Below are positions 27,705-36,801 of a stretch of DNA of 64,000 nt, one piece after another. The notes beneath the pieces were generated by a model. It was not told the origin of the DNA. It ran no database searches and worked only from the letters and a program-made list of their open reading frames with translations. Every line of letters starts with the position of its first letter. The stretch's first letter is position 1. The translations under genes and the position numbers were made by a program. This DNA comes from Paracoccus albus (GTDB taxonomy: Bacteria; Pseudomonadota; Alphaproteobacteria; Rhodobacterales; Rhodobacteraceae), in the NCBI RefSeq assembly GCF_027913035.1, contig NZ_CP115775.1, forward strand, positions 1,364,001 through 1,428,000, read 5' to 3'.

Positions 27705-28791
27705 CGAATTCCTGCTTGGCCCGATCCTGACGCCGATCGGTGCCGATCTGGGTGTCGCGCCAGAGCGGATTACGCTGTTCATCGGCGCTTATGCGCTTCC
27801 GCTGGCGCTGTTGTCGCCTTTTCTGGGGGGCTTATCGGACCGCCTCGGTCGTCGCGCGGTCCTGCTGCCATCTGTTGTGATGTTCTGCCTGGGATCGCTG
27901 GGCACAGCCCTGTCGCCGTCATATGGCGTCGCGCTCTTTACGCGTGTTCTGACCGGGATCGGGGCGGCGGGTATGTTGCCGATTGCCTTCTCAAGCGCTG
28001 CCGATAGCGGGGCAAAGCGCGCACCGGCCAACATCGCCGCCGTTCAGGCCGGGCTGACAAGTGGTATTATCCTTGCGCCCCTGTATGGCGCTGCCGTCAC
28101 CACAATGTTTGGCTGGCACTGGGCTTTTGCAGGGCTTGCCGCTGCGGGGGCGCTATCGCTTCTGGGCATTGGCCGCCTGCCTGTCGCCCAGGATGGACAG
28201 GACCAGCCTGGCTCGGCCGGACCTGTGCTGGTGCCGGGTGCTTTCGCCGCCATCGCGGCGATGGGTCTCGGGCTCGGCGGAGCCATCGGCATCTATGCCA
28301 TTGCTGGCGAGCGGTTCCGAGACCTGACGGAATTCGGGACTCGCGGCGTCGGTGCTGTCTATGCGGGGTTCGGCATCATGACACTTGTCGGCAACCTGTT
28401 GATGCCGCGTATCATCGGTCGCACAAGGGATGGTCGGCAGCTTATGCTGTTCTGCCTGCTGGGGGTCATGGTGGCAATCGTCGCGCTGTTCAGCCTGACG
28501 CTGAGCGCCGTGCTTGCATGTCTGGCGATGGCGATATGGGCGGTCCTTGGCGGGATCGGTGCCCCTGCCCTGCAAACATATCTCGCCAGCCTGTCAGAGG
28601 CGCGGCGCGGCGTGCTTATGGCGCTTGGCGCAAGCGCGATGAATCTTGGCGTCGCCATCTGGTCCGCAGTGGCGGCTGCCTTTTTTGCCACGGCGTCCAG
28701 CCTTGTGGCGCTGCTTGGCTTTGTGCTGATCGGGATAGCCTGTTTATTCCTGGCATCTCACAAGCGGGAGGATAGGGTCGCCAGAGCGTAA
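27652..28791 (+). CDS. MFS efflux transporter
   Basis: 379 residues, about 12 hydrophobic segments, drug:proton antiporter type (DHA1-like), with the loop motif GGLSDRLGRRAVLL between helices 2 and 3. I prefer the ATG at 27652 to one at 27628 because an AAAGGGA site precedes it and the extra residues are hydrophilic. Cotranscribed with the MerR regulator. It probably exports the compound the regulator senses. Confidence 0.88.
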   Translation: MTPHTLILFLIAFLVGSDEFLLGPILTPIGADLGVAPERITLFIGAYALPLALLSPFLGGLSDRLGRRAVLLPSVVMFCLGSLGTALSPSYGVALFTRVLTGIGAAGMLPIAFSSAADSGAKRAPANIAAVQAGLTSGIILAPLYGAAVTTMFGWHWAFAGLAAAGALSLLGIGRLPVAQDGQDQPGSAGPVLVPGAFAAIAAMGLGLGGAIGIYAIAGERFRDLTEFGTRGVGAVYAGFGIMTLVGNLLMPRIIGRTRDGRQLMLFCLLGVMVAIVALFSLTLSAVLACLAMAIWAVLGGIGAPALQTYLASLSEARRGVLMALGASAMNLGVAIWSAVAAAFFATASSLVALLGFVLIGIACLFLASHKREDRVARA

Positions 28792-28821
28792 AGCAACGCA
28801 TCAACCGCGACAAAAGACAAG

Positions 28822-28853
28822 ATCGGGCCGCCGGGGGAGGACGGCGGCCCGAT
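28822..28853. terminator. strong terminator hairpin between convergent genes
   Basis: ATCGGGCCGCC pairs perfectly with GGCGGCCCGAT (11 bp) around a 10-base loop. On the minus strand it is followed by CTTGTCTTTTGTC. It lies 30 bases beyond the exporter stop and eight bases beyond the binding-protein stop at 28861, so it can end both transcripts. Confidence 0.75.
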
Positions 28854-28860
28854 GATCGGA

Positions 28861-30441
28861 TCAGTTTTTCTCGACGAGGCGATAATAAACGAAATCCGAT
28901 GTCGCGCCGTTCACATAGCCTGTGACGGCGTTGTTCATGGCCACCTGATAAGCCGCCTGGAACATGATCACGATGGGAGAGTCTTCCTGAACTTTCTTCT
29001 GAAGGTCCTGATACATCTCCGCCCGTTTTTCCGGGTCCGCCTCGGACAGGGCCGCCATCGTTTCAGCATTCATTTCATCCGGCACGGCCCATGCGTTGCG
29101 CCAGGTGGTGGTGGCGGCGTAATTCTCGTCCGAATTATCCGAGTTATAGGCGAAGGCCTTGGCGTTGGAATGCGGGTCCATGAAGTCCGGGCCCCAGTAC
29201 AGCAGCATCGCCTCATGGCTGCGCTCGCGGTATTTGGTGATGACCTGACTGCCGGTACCGGGCAGGATCTCGAAGTTGATGCCGGCATCGGCAAAGCTGG
29301 CCTGAAGCGACTGGGCCATGTCCGTAAAGGGTGCCGAGTTGATAACATCCAGCGTCACCGTGATCGGCGTGTCGACCCCGGCATCAGAAAGAATCTGCTT
29401 GGCTTTTTCAGGGTCATAGCTGAACGGCGTTTCGTCATATGAACCGGGGAAGCCTTTTGGCCAGAACGCCTGATGCACCTCCATCTGGCCGTTGATGATC
29501 GTGTCGGTCATGCCGGTGTAATCCACCAGATAGCGCGCGGCCTCCCATAGCGCGGGATCGGTCAGGCTCTCCGTCTTCTGGTTGAAAGAAAGGAAGTGCA
29601 CGGCGGCCTGCGGATAGGTCTCAACCTTGATTTCCTCGCTGTTTATCGAGGCGATCTGATCCGGCGTCAGGTTGCGGGCCATGTCGATATCGCCCTGCTC
29701 CAGCAGCAATTGCTGGGTCGCGGATTCTGCGACATGGCGAATGATGACACTGCTCATCGCCGGGGCGCCGTTGAAGTAGTTTTCATTTGCCGACATGCGA
29801 ACCATCTGCGCGGGCTGATAGCGGTCCAGCGTGAAGGGGCCCGAACCGGCTGCATTCTCGTTCAGCCACGCATTACCCATGTCGCCATCGACTTCGTGTT
29901 CCATGACTACGGCGCTGTCGACGATAGAGGCCGGGCGGGCGGCAAGCACGTTCAAAACGAAAGCCGGAGAGAAATCGCCCTCATATTTCACGGTGACGGT
30001 GTTCCCCTCACCCGTCACCATTTCATCGACATTCTCCGGGGTCCAGCCAAGCTGTGTCAGAATGAACGCGGGCGTCAGATTCAGCTTGATGACGCGGCTG
30101 AAAGAATAGATCACATCGGCAGCAGTGACAGGGTTCCCCGAAGCGAAGGTCGCACCGTCCCGCAGCGTGAACGTGATGGTTTTCGCCTCTGCATCGGCCT
30201 CCCACTCGGATGCGAGGCCACCGGCCAGCACGGTCGTATCATCAGCGTCATACTGAACCAGCCGGTCATAAAGGTTGGTGACCAGTTCACCCGACGTAAA
30301 TTCATAGGCCTGCGCCGGGTCGATGGCGACGATGTCGTCAATATTCTGCGCCACGACAAGCGCGTCGTCCGGTGTCTCGGCAAAGGCGGTCAGCGGCAGC
30401 GCCATGGCACTGGCCAGCAATACGGATCTGAGATTGTTCAC
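28861..30441 (-). CDS. dipeptide/peptide-type ABC transporter substrate-binding protein
   Basis: 526-residue SBP family 5 (DppA/OppA-like) with a signal peptide MNNLRSVLLASAMALPLTAFAE. Typical family segments are SEWEADAEAKTITFTLRDGA and, later, the closing domain YDPEKAKQILSDAG. The start is a GTG at 30441 preceded by AAGGGAGAAG. It lies 31 bases after the XRE-cupin gene on the same strand and is divergent from the matching permeases and ATPases. Ligand may be a peptide, opine or amine. Confidence 0.9.
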   Translation of the reverse strand: MNNLRSVLLASAMALPLTAFAETPDDALVVAQNIDDIVAIDPAQAYEFTSGELVTNLYDRLVQYDADDTTVLAGGLASEWEADAEAKTITFTLRDGATFASGNPVTAADVIYSFSRVIKLNLTPAFILTQLGWTPENVDEMVTGEGNTVTVKYEGDFSPAFVLNVLAARPASIVDSAVVMEHEVDGDMGNAWLNENAAGSGPFTLDRYQPAQMVRMSANENYFNGAPAMSSVIIRHVAESATQQLLLEQGDIDMARNLTPDQIASINSEEIKVETYPQAAVHFLSFNQKTESLTDPALWEAARYLVDYTGMTDTIINGQMEVHQAFWPKGFPGSYDETPFSYDPEKAKQILSDAGVDTPITVTLDVINSAPFTDMAQSLQASFADAGINFEILPGTGSQVITKYRERSHEAMLLYWGPDFMDPHSNAKAFAYNSDNSDENYAATTTWRNAWAVPDEMNAETMAALSEADPEKRAEMYQDLQKKVQEDSPIVIMFQAAYQVAMNNAVTGYVNGATSDFVYYRLVEKN

Positions 30442-30472
30442 GGTCTTCTCCCTTCAGGTTTCATTCTGGCGA

Positions 30473-31105
30473 TCACGTTTCGTTTGCTACGGTGGCGCGA
30501 TCCCTGCGCGAAAGTTCGGGCAGTTGCATCCCGCCCGTGCGGTTCAGAACAGCCAGTGTTCCTGTCCACAGCAGGCGGGCTGGCTGATCGGTGCGGTTGC
30601 TCCACGCATGAGGGGTCTGGCCGCTGTAGTGCAAGCAATCGCCAACCGTCATACGAATTTCCTGACCGCCCAGTTCCTGAACAAGCTCGCCTTCCAGCAC
30701 GAAGATCATCTCTTCGCCCTCATGACTGACCGTTTCAGAAGCGTATCCCGGCGGCACCGTCAGCACAAACCCGGACAATTCGGCACCCGGAAAATCTGCC
30801 GCAAGGTTCTCATAGGTCATGTCTGAACTTGGCAGCGAGAATTGCGGGCGACGTCCGGCACGGGTCAAGCCGTCGGTCGGCTTCGGCGCAGAAATGAAAT
30901 AGTCCAGCGACACATCGAGGGCGTCGGCAATCTGCGCCAACGTTCCCAGGCTGGGCGTCGCATTGTCACGTTCGACCTGACTGAGATATCCGACCGATAC
31001 CGCCGCCCGATCGCCTAGCGCCTGCAGGGTAAGCTGCATCTGTTTCCGTCGCTTGCGAATCGCGGGACCAAGGCGCGGTTCTGCCTTCGGTTTCGTTTCT
31101 GACAT
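30473..31105 (-). CDS. XRE-family regulator with cupin domain
   Basis: 210 residues: helix-turn-helix (about 15-70, ALGDRAAVSVGYLSQVERD) joined to a C-terminal cupin (about 120-190, HEGEEMIFVLEGELV) for small-molecule sensing. An AGGGGA site lies 10 bases before the ATG. It is first in a unit with the binding protein and divergent from the transporter genes; two A/T palindromes in the intergenic region are likely targets. This family often controls amine or amino-acid uptake. Confidence 0.88.
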   Translation of the reverse strand: MSETKPKAEPRLGPAIRKRRKQMQLTLQALGDRAAVSVGYLSQVERDNATPSLGTLAQIADALDVSLDYFISAPKPTDGLTRAGRRPQFSLPSSDMTYENLAADFPGAELSGFVLTVPPGYASETVSHEGEEMIFVLEGELVQELGGQEIRMTVGDCLHYSGQTPHAWSNRTDQPARLLWTGTLAVLNRTGGMQLPELSRRDRATVANET

Positions 31106-31176
31106 CTTAACGCTGGTCCCCTGCCAGTTTCAGCCGCATTCTGCGCCGCGTCGCTTGATGCGGCTTGATTAAGCTA

Positions 31177-31190
31177 CAAAAATTTTTTTG
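31177..31190. promoter_or_regulatory. candidate XRE-cupin operator, site 1
   Basis: CAAAAATTTTTTTG is a near-perfect palindrome in the divergent gap. Its centre is 20 bases (about two helical turns) from the perfect palindrome at 31196-31211. A dimeric regulator could bind both on one face. Confidence 0.45.
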
Positions 31191-31195
31191 GTAAG

Positions 31196-31211
31196 GCAAA
31201 AATATTTTTGC
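31196..31211. promoter_or_regulatory. candidate XRE-cupin operator, site 2
   Basis: GCAAAAATATTTTTGC is a perfect 16-base palindrome in an A+T-rich stretch between the regulator and the permease gene. It is the most striking symmetric site in this gap and pairs with the similar site at 31177. Confidence 0.5.
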
Positions 31212-31293
31212 GTTCTGGAAAAATTCCTCTATGCAACGGCGGCGGACAAAGTTGAGATTTCTGTCTGCCGAAACGACCGAAGGAGGAACAAGG

Positions 31294-32337
31294 ATGGCCG
31301 CGGACGCCGCAGCGCGCGGAAGATTTCATCGGGCGGCGAAGTCAATAGCCGGCTTCGTTATCCTGACCGTGCTGACCTTCATCGGCCTGCTCGCGATCAC
31401 GTTCTTCATCGGTCGCGTTGTGCCTATCGACCCGGTGCTGTCGGTCGTCGGCGACCGCGCCACGCAGGAACAATACGATGCAGCCCGTGCCGCGATGGGG
31501 CTGGACCGGCCAATGATCGTGCAGTTCTTCGACTATGTCGGCGACGTGTTCCGCGGCGAACTGGGGCGCTCTATTTCGACCAACCGCCCTGTGGCGCAGG
31601 ATCTGGCCACCGTCTTTCCGGCGACGCTGGAAATGGCGACGCTGGGAATCCTAATCGGCGTCGGACTTGGCGTTCCGCTTGGGGTCTGGGCCGCGTCGCG
31701 TCAGGGAACATGGGTCGATCAGCTCATCCGGGTCTTTGCCCTGCTGGGTTATTCCGTGCCCGCTTTCTGGCTGGGGCTGGTCGGGCTGGCGCTGTTCTAT
31801 GCCGGGCTTGGCTGGGTGGCAGGGCCGGGCCGCGTCGATATTTTCTATGAAGGACTGGTCGAGCCGGTTACCGGCCTGATGCTGGTCGATGCAGCAATCG
31901 CCCGCGATTGGGAGGTGTTCATGAATGCGCTAGACCACCTGATCCTGCCTGCCGCGATCCTCGGTTTCTTCTCGCTTGCCTATATCGCACGGATGACGCG
32001 CAGCTTTATGCTGGATCAGTTGGGGCAGGAATATGTCACCACCGCGCGGGTGAAGGGCGTTGCCGAATGGCGGGTCATCTGGACCCATGCCTTCCGCCCG
32101 ATCCGCGTGCCCCTGATTACCGTGATCGGCCTGTCCTATGCTGCCCTGCTGGAGGGGTCTGTGATGATTGAGACCGTGTTCAGCTGGCCCGGTATCGGCA
32201 ATTACCTGACCGTCGCGCTGCTGAACGCCGATATGAATGCCGTGCTTGGCGCGACGCTGGTGATCGGCGCGGTGTTCATCCTGATCAACCGGCTCTCGGA
32301 CGTGCTGTATCGCGTCCTTGATCCACGCAGCCGCTAA
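31294..32337 (+). CDS. dipeptide-type ABC transporter permease (DppB-like)
   Basis: 347-residue inner-membrane permease with the family segments GLDRPMIVQFFDYVGDVFRG and LLEGSVMIETVFSWPGIGNY. AAGGAGG precedes the ATG at 31294; the frame upstream has no good site. First gene of the plus-strand operon. Confidence 0.92.
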   Translation: MAADAAARGRFHRAAKSIAGFVILTVLTFIGLLAITFFIGRVVPIDPVLSVVGDRATQEQYDAARAAMGLDRPMIVQFFDYVGDVFRGELGRSISTNRPVAQDLATVFPATLEMATLGILIGVGLGVPLGVWAASRQGTWVDQLIRVFALLGYSVPAFWLGLVGLALFYAGLGWVAGPGRVDIFYEGLVEPVTGLMLVDAAIARDWEVFMNALDHLILPAAILGFFSLAYIARMTRSFMLDQLGQEYVTTARVKGVAEWRVIWTHAFRPIRVPLITVIGLSYAALLEGSVMIETVFSWPGIGNYLTVALLNADMNAVLGATLVIGAVFILINRLSDVLYRVLDPRSR

Positions 32338-32349
32338 GGAGGCCCGAAC

Positions 32350-33255
32350 ATGAGCACGACCCGCGAGTGGCTTCTGGATGAATCACCTGCTTCGCGCCTT
32401 CAGGCAAGCCTCGGACGCAGCTATCGCGTGATTCTGGCGCTGATGCGCAACCCGCTGGCCGTGCTGGGTGCGTTGATCCTGCTTGCGCTGCTGATCGCGG
32501 CTGCATTCGCGCCGTGGATCGCGCCCCACAGCCCGTACGGTCAGGACCTGGGCGCAAGGCTGCTGCCACCCTCTGCCGAGCATTGGATGGGCACGGACGA
32601 ACTGGGCCGCGACATCTTCAGCCGGGTCATCTATGGCGCACGCATCACGCTGATGATCGTGGCGATGGTGGCGGTCATCTCGGCCCCGCTGGGGCTGCTG
32701 ATCGGAGCGGTGTCGGGTTATTTCGGCGGTTGGGTCGACAAGATAATGATGGGGCTGACAGATGTGTTCCTGTCCATGCCAAAGCTGATCCTTGCGCTTG
32801 CCTTTGTCGCAGCCCTTGGTCCGGGTATCGAAAACGCAGTCATAGCCATCGCTATCACGGCATGGCCCGCTTATGCGCGTATCGCGCGGGCAGAGACTTT
32901 GACCTTCCGCAATTCGGAATTCATCGCTGCGACCCAGCTTCTGGGCGTATCACACCTTCGGATCATCACAGGTCATGTCCTGCCGCTTTGTACGTCCTCG
33001 ATGATCGTGCGGGTGACGCTGGACATGGCCGGGATCATCCTGACCGCCGCCGGCCTCGGCTTCCTGGGCCTGGGCGCGCAGCCGCCCCTGCCGGAATGGG
33101 GGGCGATGATCTCTCGCGGGCGGACCTTCATCCTCGATCAGTGGTGGGTGGCGACCATGCCGGGTTTCGCGATCATCCTTGTCTCACTGGGCTTCTGCTT
33201 CCTGGGGGACGGGCTCCGCGATGTTCTGGATCCGAAACAGGGGGGCAAGTCGTGA
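32350..33255 (+). CDS. dipeptide-type ABC transporter permease (DppC-like)
   Basis: 301 residues, N-terminal OppC-type segment then GTDELGRDIFSRVIYGAR and the C-terminal GLGAQPPLPEWGAMI, as in DppC/OppC. AAGGAGG overlaps the end of the dppB-like gene. Its stop overlaps the next start as GTGA. Confidence 0.92.
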   Translation: MSTTREWLLDESPASRLQASLGRSYRVILALMRNPLAVLGALILLALLIAAAFAPWIAPHSPYGQDLGARLLPPSAEHWMGTDELGRDIFSRVIYGARITLMIVAMVAVISAPLGLLIGAVSGYFGGWVDKIMMGLTDVFLSMPKLILALAFVAALGPGIENAVIAIAITAWPAYARIARAETLTFRNSEFIAATQLLGVSHLRIITGHVLPLCTSSMIVRVTLDMAGIILTAAGLGFLGLGAQPPLPEWGAMISRGRTFILDQWWVATMPGFAIILVSLGFCFLGDGLRDVLDPKQGGKS

Positions 33256-34088
33256 CCGCGCCGCTTCTGGAGATTGAGGATCTTCGCGTCAGCTTCCCGA
33301 CGCCGAAAGGCCGGGTCGAGGTGGTCAAGGGTCTGTCCCTGACCCTTGGTCGCGAACGGCTGGGCATCGTCGGCGAAAGCGGGTCGGGAAAGTCGATGAC
33401 CGGCCGCGCGATCCTGCGTCTGATCCGCCGCCCCGGACGGCAGGACGCCAAACGGATGGTCTTTGACGGGATCGACCTGACTGCAAAATCCGAACGTCAG
33501 ATGCGGGCGCTGCGCGGGGCGCGCATCTCGATGATCATGCAGGACCCGAAATTCTCGCTGAATCCTGTGATAACGGTGGGCGACCAGATTGCCGAGGCGC
33601 TGATCACCCACGAACGCCTCGCCCGCCGCGATGTCCGCGACCGCGTGATCGAGATGCTGCATTCGGTGCGCATCAACGATCCCGAGCGGGTGGTGAAGCT
33701 GTATCCGCATGAAGTCTCGGGCGGGATGGGGCAACGCATCATGATTGCCATGATGCTGATCCCCCGCCCCGATCTTCTGATTGCGGATGAGCCGACCTCG
33801 GCGCTCGACGTATCGGTGCAGGCGCAGGTGCTGGACCTGATCGACGAACTCGTGCGCGATCACGGGATGGGTCTGATCCTGATCAGCCACGATCTGAACC
33901 TCGTCGCCCGTTATTGCGACCGCATTCTTGTAATGCATTCAGGCGAAGTCGTCGAAAGCTGTGCCGCGCGCGACCTTCACAACGCCAGCCATCCGTATAC
34001 GCGCGGCCTGCTGGCCGCCGTGCCGCGGATGGAGGAAACGCGCGACGAGCTTCCTGTCCTCGACCGCAGCGCATGGGGTGGAACATGA
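33252..34088 (+). CDS. dipeptide-type ABC transporter ATPase (DppD-like)
   Basis: 278 residues with GESGSGKSM Walker A, signature VSGGMGQRI, Walker B LLIADEPTSALD. It lacks the long C-terminal cysteine-rich oligopeptide tail of DppD/OppD (usually about 320-330). GTG start overlapping the permease stop; a longer frame upstream is out of phase with dppC and not real. Confidence 0.9.
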   Translation: MTAPLLEIEDLRVSFPTPKGRVEVVKGLSLTLGRERLGIVGESGSGKSMTGRAILRLIRRPGRQDAKRMVFDGIDLTAKSERQMRALRGARISMIMQDPKFSLNPVITVGDQIAEALITHERLARRDVRDRVIEMLHSVRINDPERVVKLYPHEVSGGMGQRIMIAMMLIPRPDLLIADEPTSALDVSVQAQVLDLIDELVRDHGMGLILISHDLNLVARYCDRILVMHSGEVVESCAARDLHNASHPYTRGLLAAVPRMEETRDELPVLDRSAWGGT

Positions 34089-34840
34089 GTGCCATTGTTC
34101 TGAAAGACCTGAATATCTCCTACGGTGAGACACCTGTCGTGCACGACGTGAATATCGAGGTGGCCGAGGGAGAGAGCTTTGCACTCGTCGGTGAGAGCGG
34201 ATCGGGGAAGTCGACCATTCTCAAGGCGATTGCAGGGCTCGCGCCTGACTGGACGGGAGAGATCACCGTCCTGGGTCAGCCGCGCGGCCACAAGGTCGAT
34301 CACGGCTTTGCGACGCGCTGCCAGATGGTGTTCCAGGACCCCTATGGCTCGCTGCATCCGCGCAAGACGGTCGATGCTGTGCTGTCCGAACCGCTGCGAG
34401 TCCACGGTATCGGCAACCGCCCTGCCCGCGTGGTAGAGATGCTCGCCGCGGTCGGGCTGGAACAGCGGTTCCGCTTCCGCTTCCCGCATCAGCTGTCCGG
34501 CGGTCAGCGCCAGCGGGTGGCCATCGCCCGCGCGCTGATGCTGGAGCCGAAGGTGATGCTGCTGGACGAGCCGACATCTGCTCTGGATGTATCGGTTCAG
34601 GCAGAAATCCTGAACCTGCTGAAGAAGCTTCGCCGCGAACAGGGGCTGACCTATCTGATGGTGACGCACAATCTGCCGGTGGTTGGCTTCATGTGCGACC
34701 GCATGGCGCTGATGAACAAGGGCCGTGTGGTAGAGATCGCGCCAGCTACCGCGCTGCATGACGGCAGCTTCAAGGACCCTTACAGCCAGGCGCTCTATGC
34801 CGCATCTGGCGGCAACCCCGACCGCAAGGACATCACATGA
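34085..34840 (+). CDS. dipeptide-type ABC transporter ATPase (DppF-like)
   Basis: 251 residues, shorter than DppF (about 330). [18 protein letters not shown] and LLDEPTSALD are intact. ATG overlaps the previous stop as ATGA. It pairs with the DppD-like subunit to power the two permeases. Confidence 0.9.
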   Translation: MSAIVLKDLNISYGETPVVHDVNIEVAEGESFALVGESGSGKSTILKAIAGLAPDWTGEITVLGQPRGHKVDHGFATRCQMVFQDPYGSLHPRKTVDAVLSEPLRVHGIGNRPARVVEMLAAVGLEQRFRFRFPHQLSGGQRQRVAIARALMLEPKVMLLDEPTSALDVSVQAEILNLLKKLRREQGLTYLMVTHNLPVVGFMCDRMALMNKGRVVEIAPATALHDGSFKDPYSQALYAASGGNPDRKDIT

Positions 34841-35343
34841 CCGACCACGACGCCATCGCCCATTTTACCACGGCACTTTCGGATGCGCGCAGCGAAGCCC
34901 AGGCCTATGACGCGCTTTGTGATCTGGCAAAGCAAACGGTGGGCGCAAAGCTGTTCACCGTCATGACAGCCGATATGCAGGCCATGCTGGCACGCCGCGC
35001 CTATACCGACGATCCGCTGAACTACCCCACTTCCGGCACCAAACCGATTGAAATGGATCGCTGGTTCGAGCAGGTCCACACCCGCCACGAAACCTTCGTC
35101 GCGAACACATTGGCAGAGATCGATACCGTGTTCCCCGATGCCGAATTGATCGGACAACTTGGCTGCGGGTCGGTCGTAAATCTGCCGGTCATACTTCGCG
35201 GGGAAATGGTCGCGACCGTCAACATGCTGCATGAAGAAGGTTTCTATACGCCCGAACGTGTTGCCGCAGTCCGCAATGTCGTGACACTTCCAGCGATGAC
35301 AGCGATGGCGCTTGCGGAAACTTTTGGCGAAAATATCGCTTGA
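34837..35343 (+). CDS. small stand-alone GAF-domain protein
   Basis: 168 residues forming essentially one GAF-like domain: AYDALCDLAKQTVGAKLFTVM, then the core GCGSVVNLPVILRGEMVATVNMLH and a C-terminal helix. No enzymatic or DNA-binding module is attached and no signal peptide is seen. It overlaps the ATPase stop as ATGA, so it is made with the transporter. It may sense the imported compound or a nucleotide. Its function is not known to me. Confidence 0.7.
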   Translation: MTDHDAIAHFTTALSDARSEAQAYDALCDLAKQTVGAKLFTVMTADMQAMLARRAYTDDPLNYPTSGTKPIEMDRWFEQVHTRHETFVANTLAEIDTVFPDAELIGQLGCGSVVNLPVILRGEMVATVNMLHEEGFYTPERVAAVRNVVTLPAMTAMALAETFGENIA

Positions 35344-35486
35344 TATTTACAGCTTGTCTCCGGCACCTTTCGATGTTCAGAATTTCTTATCCATCTTCAC
35401 GCCATAACGGCTTAGATGCACCGGAAATTCTCCATACCCTTAACAGCTCGCTGAAATAGTCCCGGATCCGGAACGCTGACCCTGCA
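35344..35486. other. gap between the dipeptide operon and the first IS relic
   Basis: About 140 bases between the GAF-gene stop and the first recognisable transposase codons. No gene is evident. The end of the IS5-type relic probably lies in the right part, but I could not identify its inverted repeat. Confidence 0.4.
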
Positions 35487-35959
35487 TCACGGCTGCGTCA
35501 CGCGAACGCGCTGCCTCTTGGCGCGTTCGGTGTCTGCGCCGGGGGCGTTTCTCTGCTTCATGAGGCAAGCAAGCTGGGGCAGTCTGGCGAGGTTGTTGGC
35601 GGCCATTGTCAGGATGAACGGCGACCGAACGCGTTCGACGCCGCGAAAACCGTCTGCGCCGTGCCGCCAACGGTTTTCGTCCAGCCGAAGGCCTCTTCGA
35701 TCTTCTTTCGGTGTCTGACCGACAGGGCGTAGCCCTCATGCCGGCTGGTTCGGCCGTCGATTGCCGAATGTCTCGTCTTCTGAGCGATATGTGGCGTGAC
35801 GCAGGCCTGCCGCAGATCGGCGACGAACCCGGCCGCGTCATATCCCTTATCGGCACCCGACCGCAGCCGCCGGGGTGATCCCGGGGACCGGCGGTGGATC
35901 ATGTCCAGAGCTGCCTTTCGCCAGGCCTGGCCGTCGGCCCGGGTCAGGTCGCCCTGCAT
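35487..35959 (-). pseudogene. IS5-type transposase C-terminal fragment, frameshifted
   Basis: Reading the minus strand from about 35959, GDLTRADGQ, then GADKGYDAAGFVADLRQ, HRKKIEEAFGWTKTVGG is the C-terminal half of an IS5-type DDE transposase. The frame then shifts near 35630, and the last part (ILTMAANNLARLPQL to VRVTQP) continues in another frame to a stop at 35487. No N-terminal half is present; at about 35960 the sequence changes abruptly to an oppositely oriented IS481 fragment. Non-functional. Confidence 0.85.
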
Positions 35960-35964
35960 CTTCC

Positions 35965-36304
35965 CGGCCGATGCGCTTCGACATGATCTGTGATGCCAAC
36001 GGGATCGAGCATCGCCTGGCCAAGCCCAATCACCCATGGAGTTTGGAGGATCAGAAAACAGTCCGGGGGACAGTTTTCCCGCCAAACGGTCAGGTCGAGC
36101 GCATGAACCGGTCAATCAAAGACGCAACCGTCAAACGCTTCCACTACGACAACCACGACCAATTTCACGGCCGCTTACAATTTCGCGCGCAGCCTCAAGA
36201 CACTCAGCGCCCTCACGCCCTACGAATACATCTGCAAGATATGGACTTCAGAGCCAGATAGATTCACCCTAAATCCGATCCACCAGATGCCAGGACTGAA
36301 CACC
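35965..36304 (+). pseudogene. IS481-family transposase C-terminal fragment with an internal insertion
   Basis: Plus-strand remains of the integrase core: FDMICDANGIEHRLAKPNHPW, then about 43 foreign bases, then NGQVERMNRSIKDATVKRFHYD, then a deletion and frameshift, then TAAYNFARSLKTLSALTPY to HQMPGLNT. The N-terminal two-thirds is missing. Three separate lesions make it dead. The foreign insert contains a hairpin (36054-36078). Confidence 0.8.
36054..36078. repeat. hairpin-bearing insert inside the IS481 relic
   Basis: GAAAACAGTCC (36054-36064) and GGACAGTTTTC (36068-36078) are inverted with one A-A mismatch and a GGG loop. It lies in a stretch of about 43 bases (about 36040-36083) that splits the conserved HPW-(T)NGQVERMNR block, so it arrived after the transposase sequence was laid down. 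Confidence 0.55.
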
Positions 36305-36431
36305 CAGGGCCACGGTCGCGATCCTTCAGACCATAATAGTCAAGGTCGCGGATGATCGGTCCGTCGTCAGAGTTTTTCGGACTTCTCGGGTCGTTTTGTA
36401 ACGGAGGTTCTGGTTCGGTTTCTGTTCAAGT
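36305..36431. other. unassigned spacer between the IS481 and IS3 relics
   Basis: 127 bases with no gene or clear repeat that I can support. It may hold decayed IS ends. Confidence 0.4.
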
Positions 36432-36800
36432 TTAGGCGGCAGCGGCTTGGTGCTGCAACCGACGGTTTCGGATAGTCTGCTTCTTGGTCTCCTCTCTCTT
36501 TTTCAGGATTTTCGCGCCGCGGCCGTGATGGACGTCGGCGGGTGTCAGGTTGGCCAGGCTCTCATGATCGCGGCGATTGTCGTAGTGGTCGACGAAGGCG
36601 CCGATCTGCCTTCTCAGGTCGCCGGGCAGGAAGTAGTTCTCCAGCAGAACACAGTTCTTCACGGTCTGATGCCAGCGCTCGATCTTGCCTTGGGTCTGCG
36701 GATGACGCGGGGCGCCACGAACATGGTCCATGCCCTTGTCCTCAAGATAATCGGCCAGATCGGAAGCGACGTAAGACGCGCCATTGTCGCTGAGTAGCCT
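36432..36800 (-). pseudogene. IS3-family transposase (OrfB) C-terminal fragment
   Basis: Minus-strand frame with LLSDNGASYVASDLADYLEDK, KGMDHVRGAPRHPQTQGKIE, then RWHQTVKNCVLLENYFLPGD and DHESLANLTPADVHHGR: the DDE core from the second Asp to the end of an IS3-type OrfB. It is cut at 36800 by the IS427-type element. The apparent 190-residue open frame across the boundary is a chance fusion with an out-of-frame part of the other transposase. Confidence 0.85.
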
Positions 36801-36801
36801 A

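Noticed and set aside
29596..30729. 377-codon plus-strand open frame over the binding protein and regulator
   Set aside because: Antisense to two well-supported genes, with no protein-like motifs.
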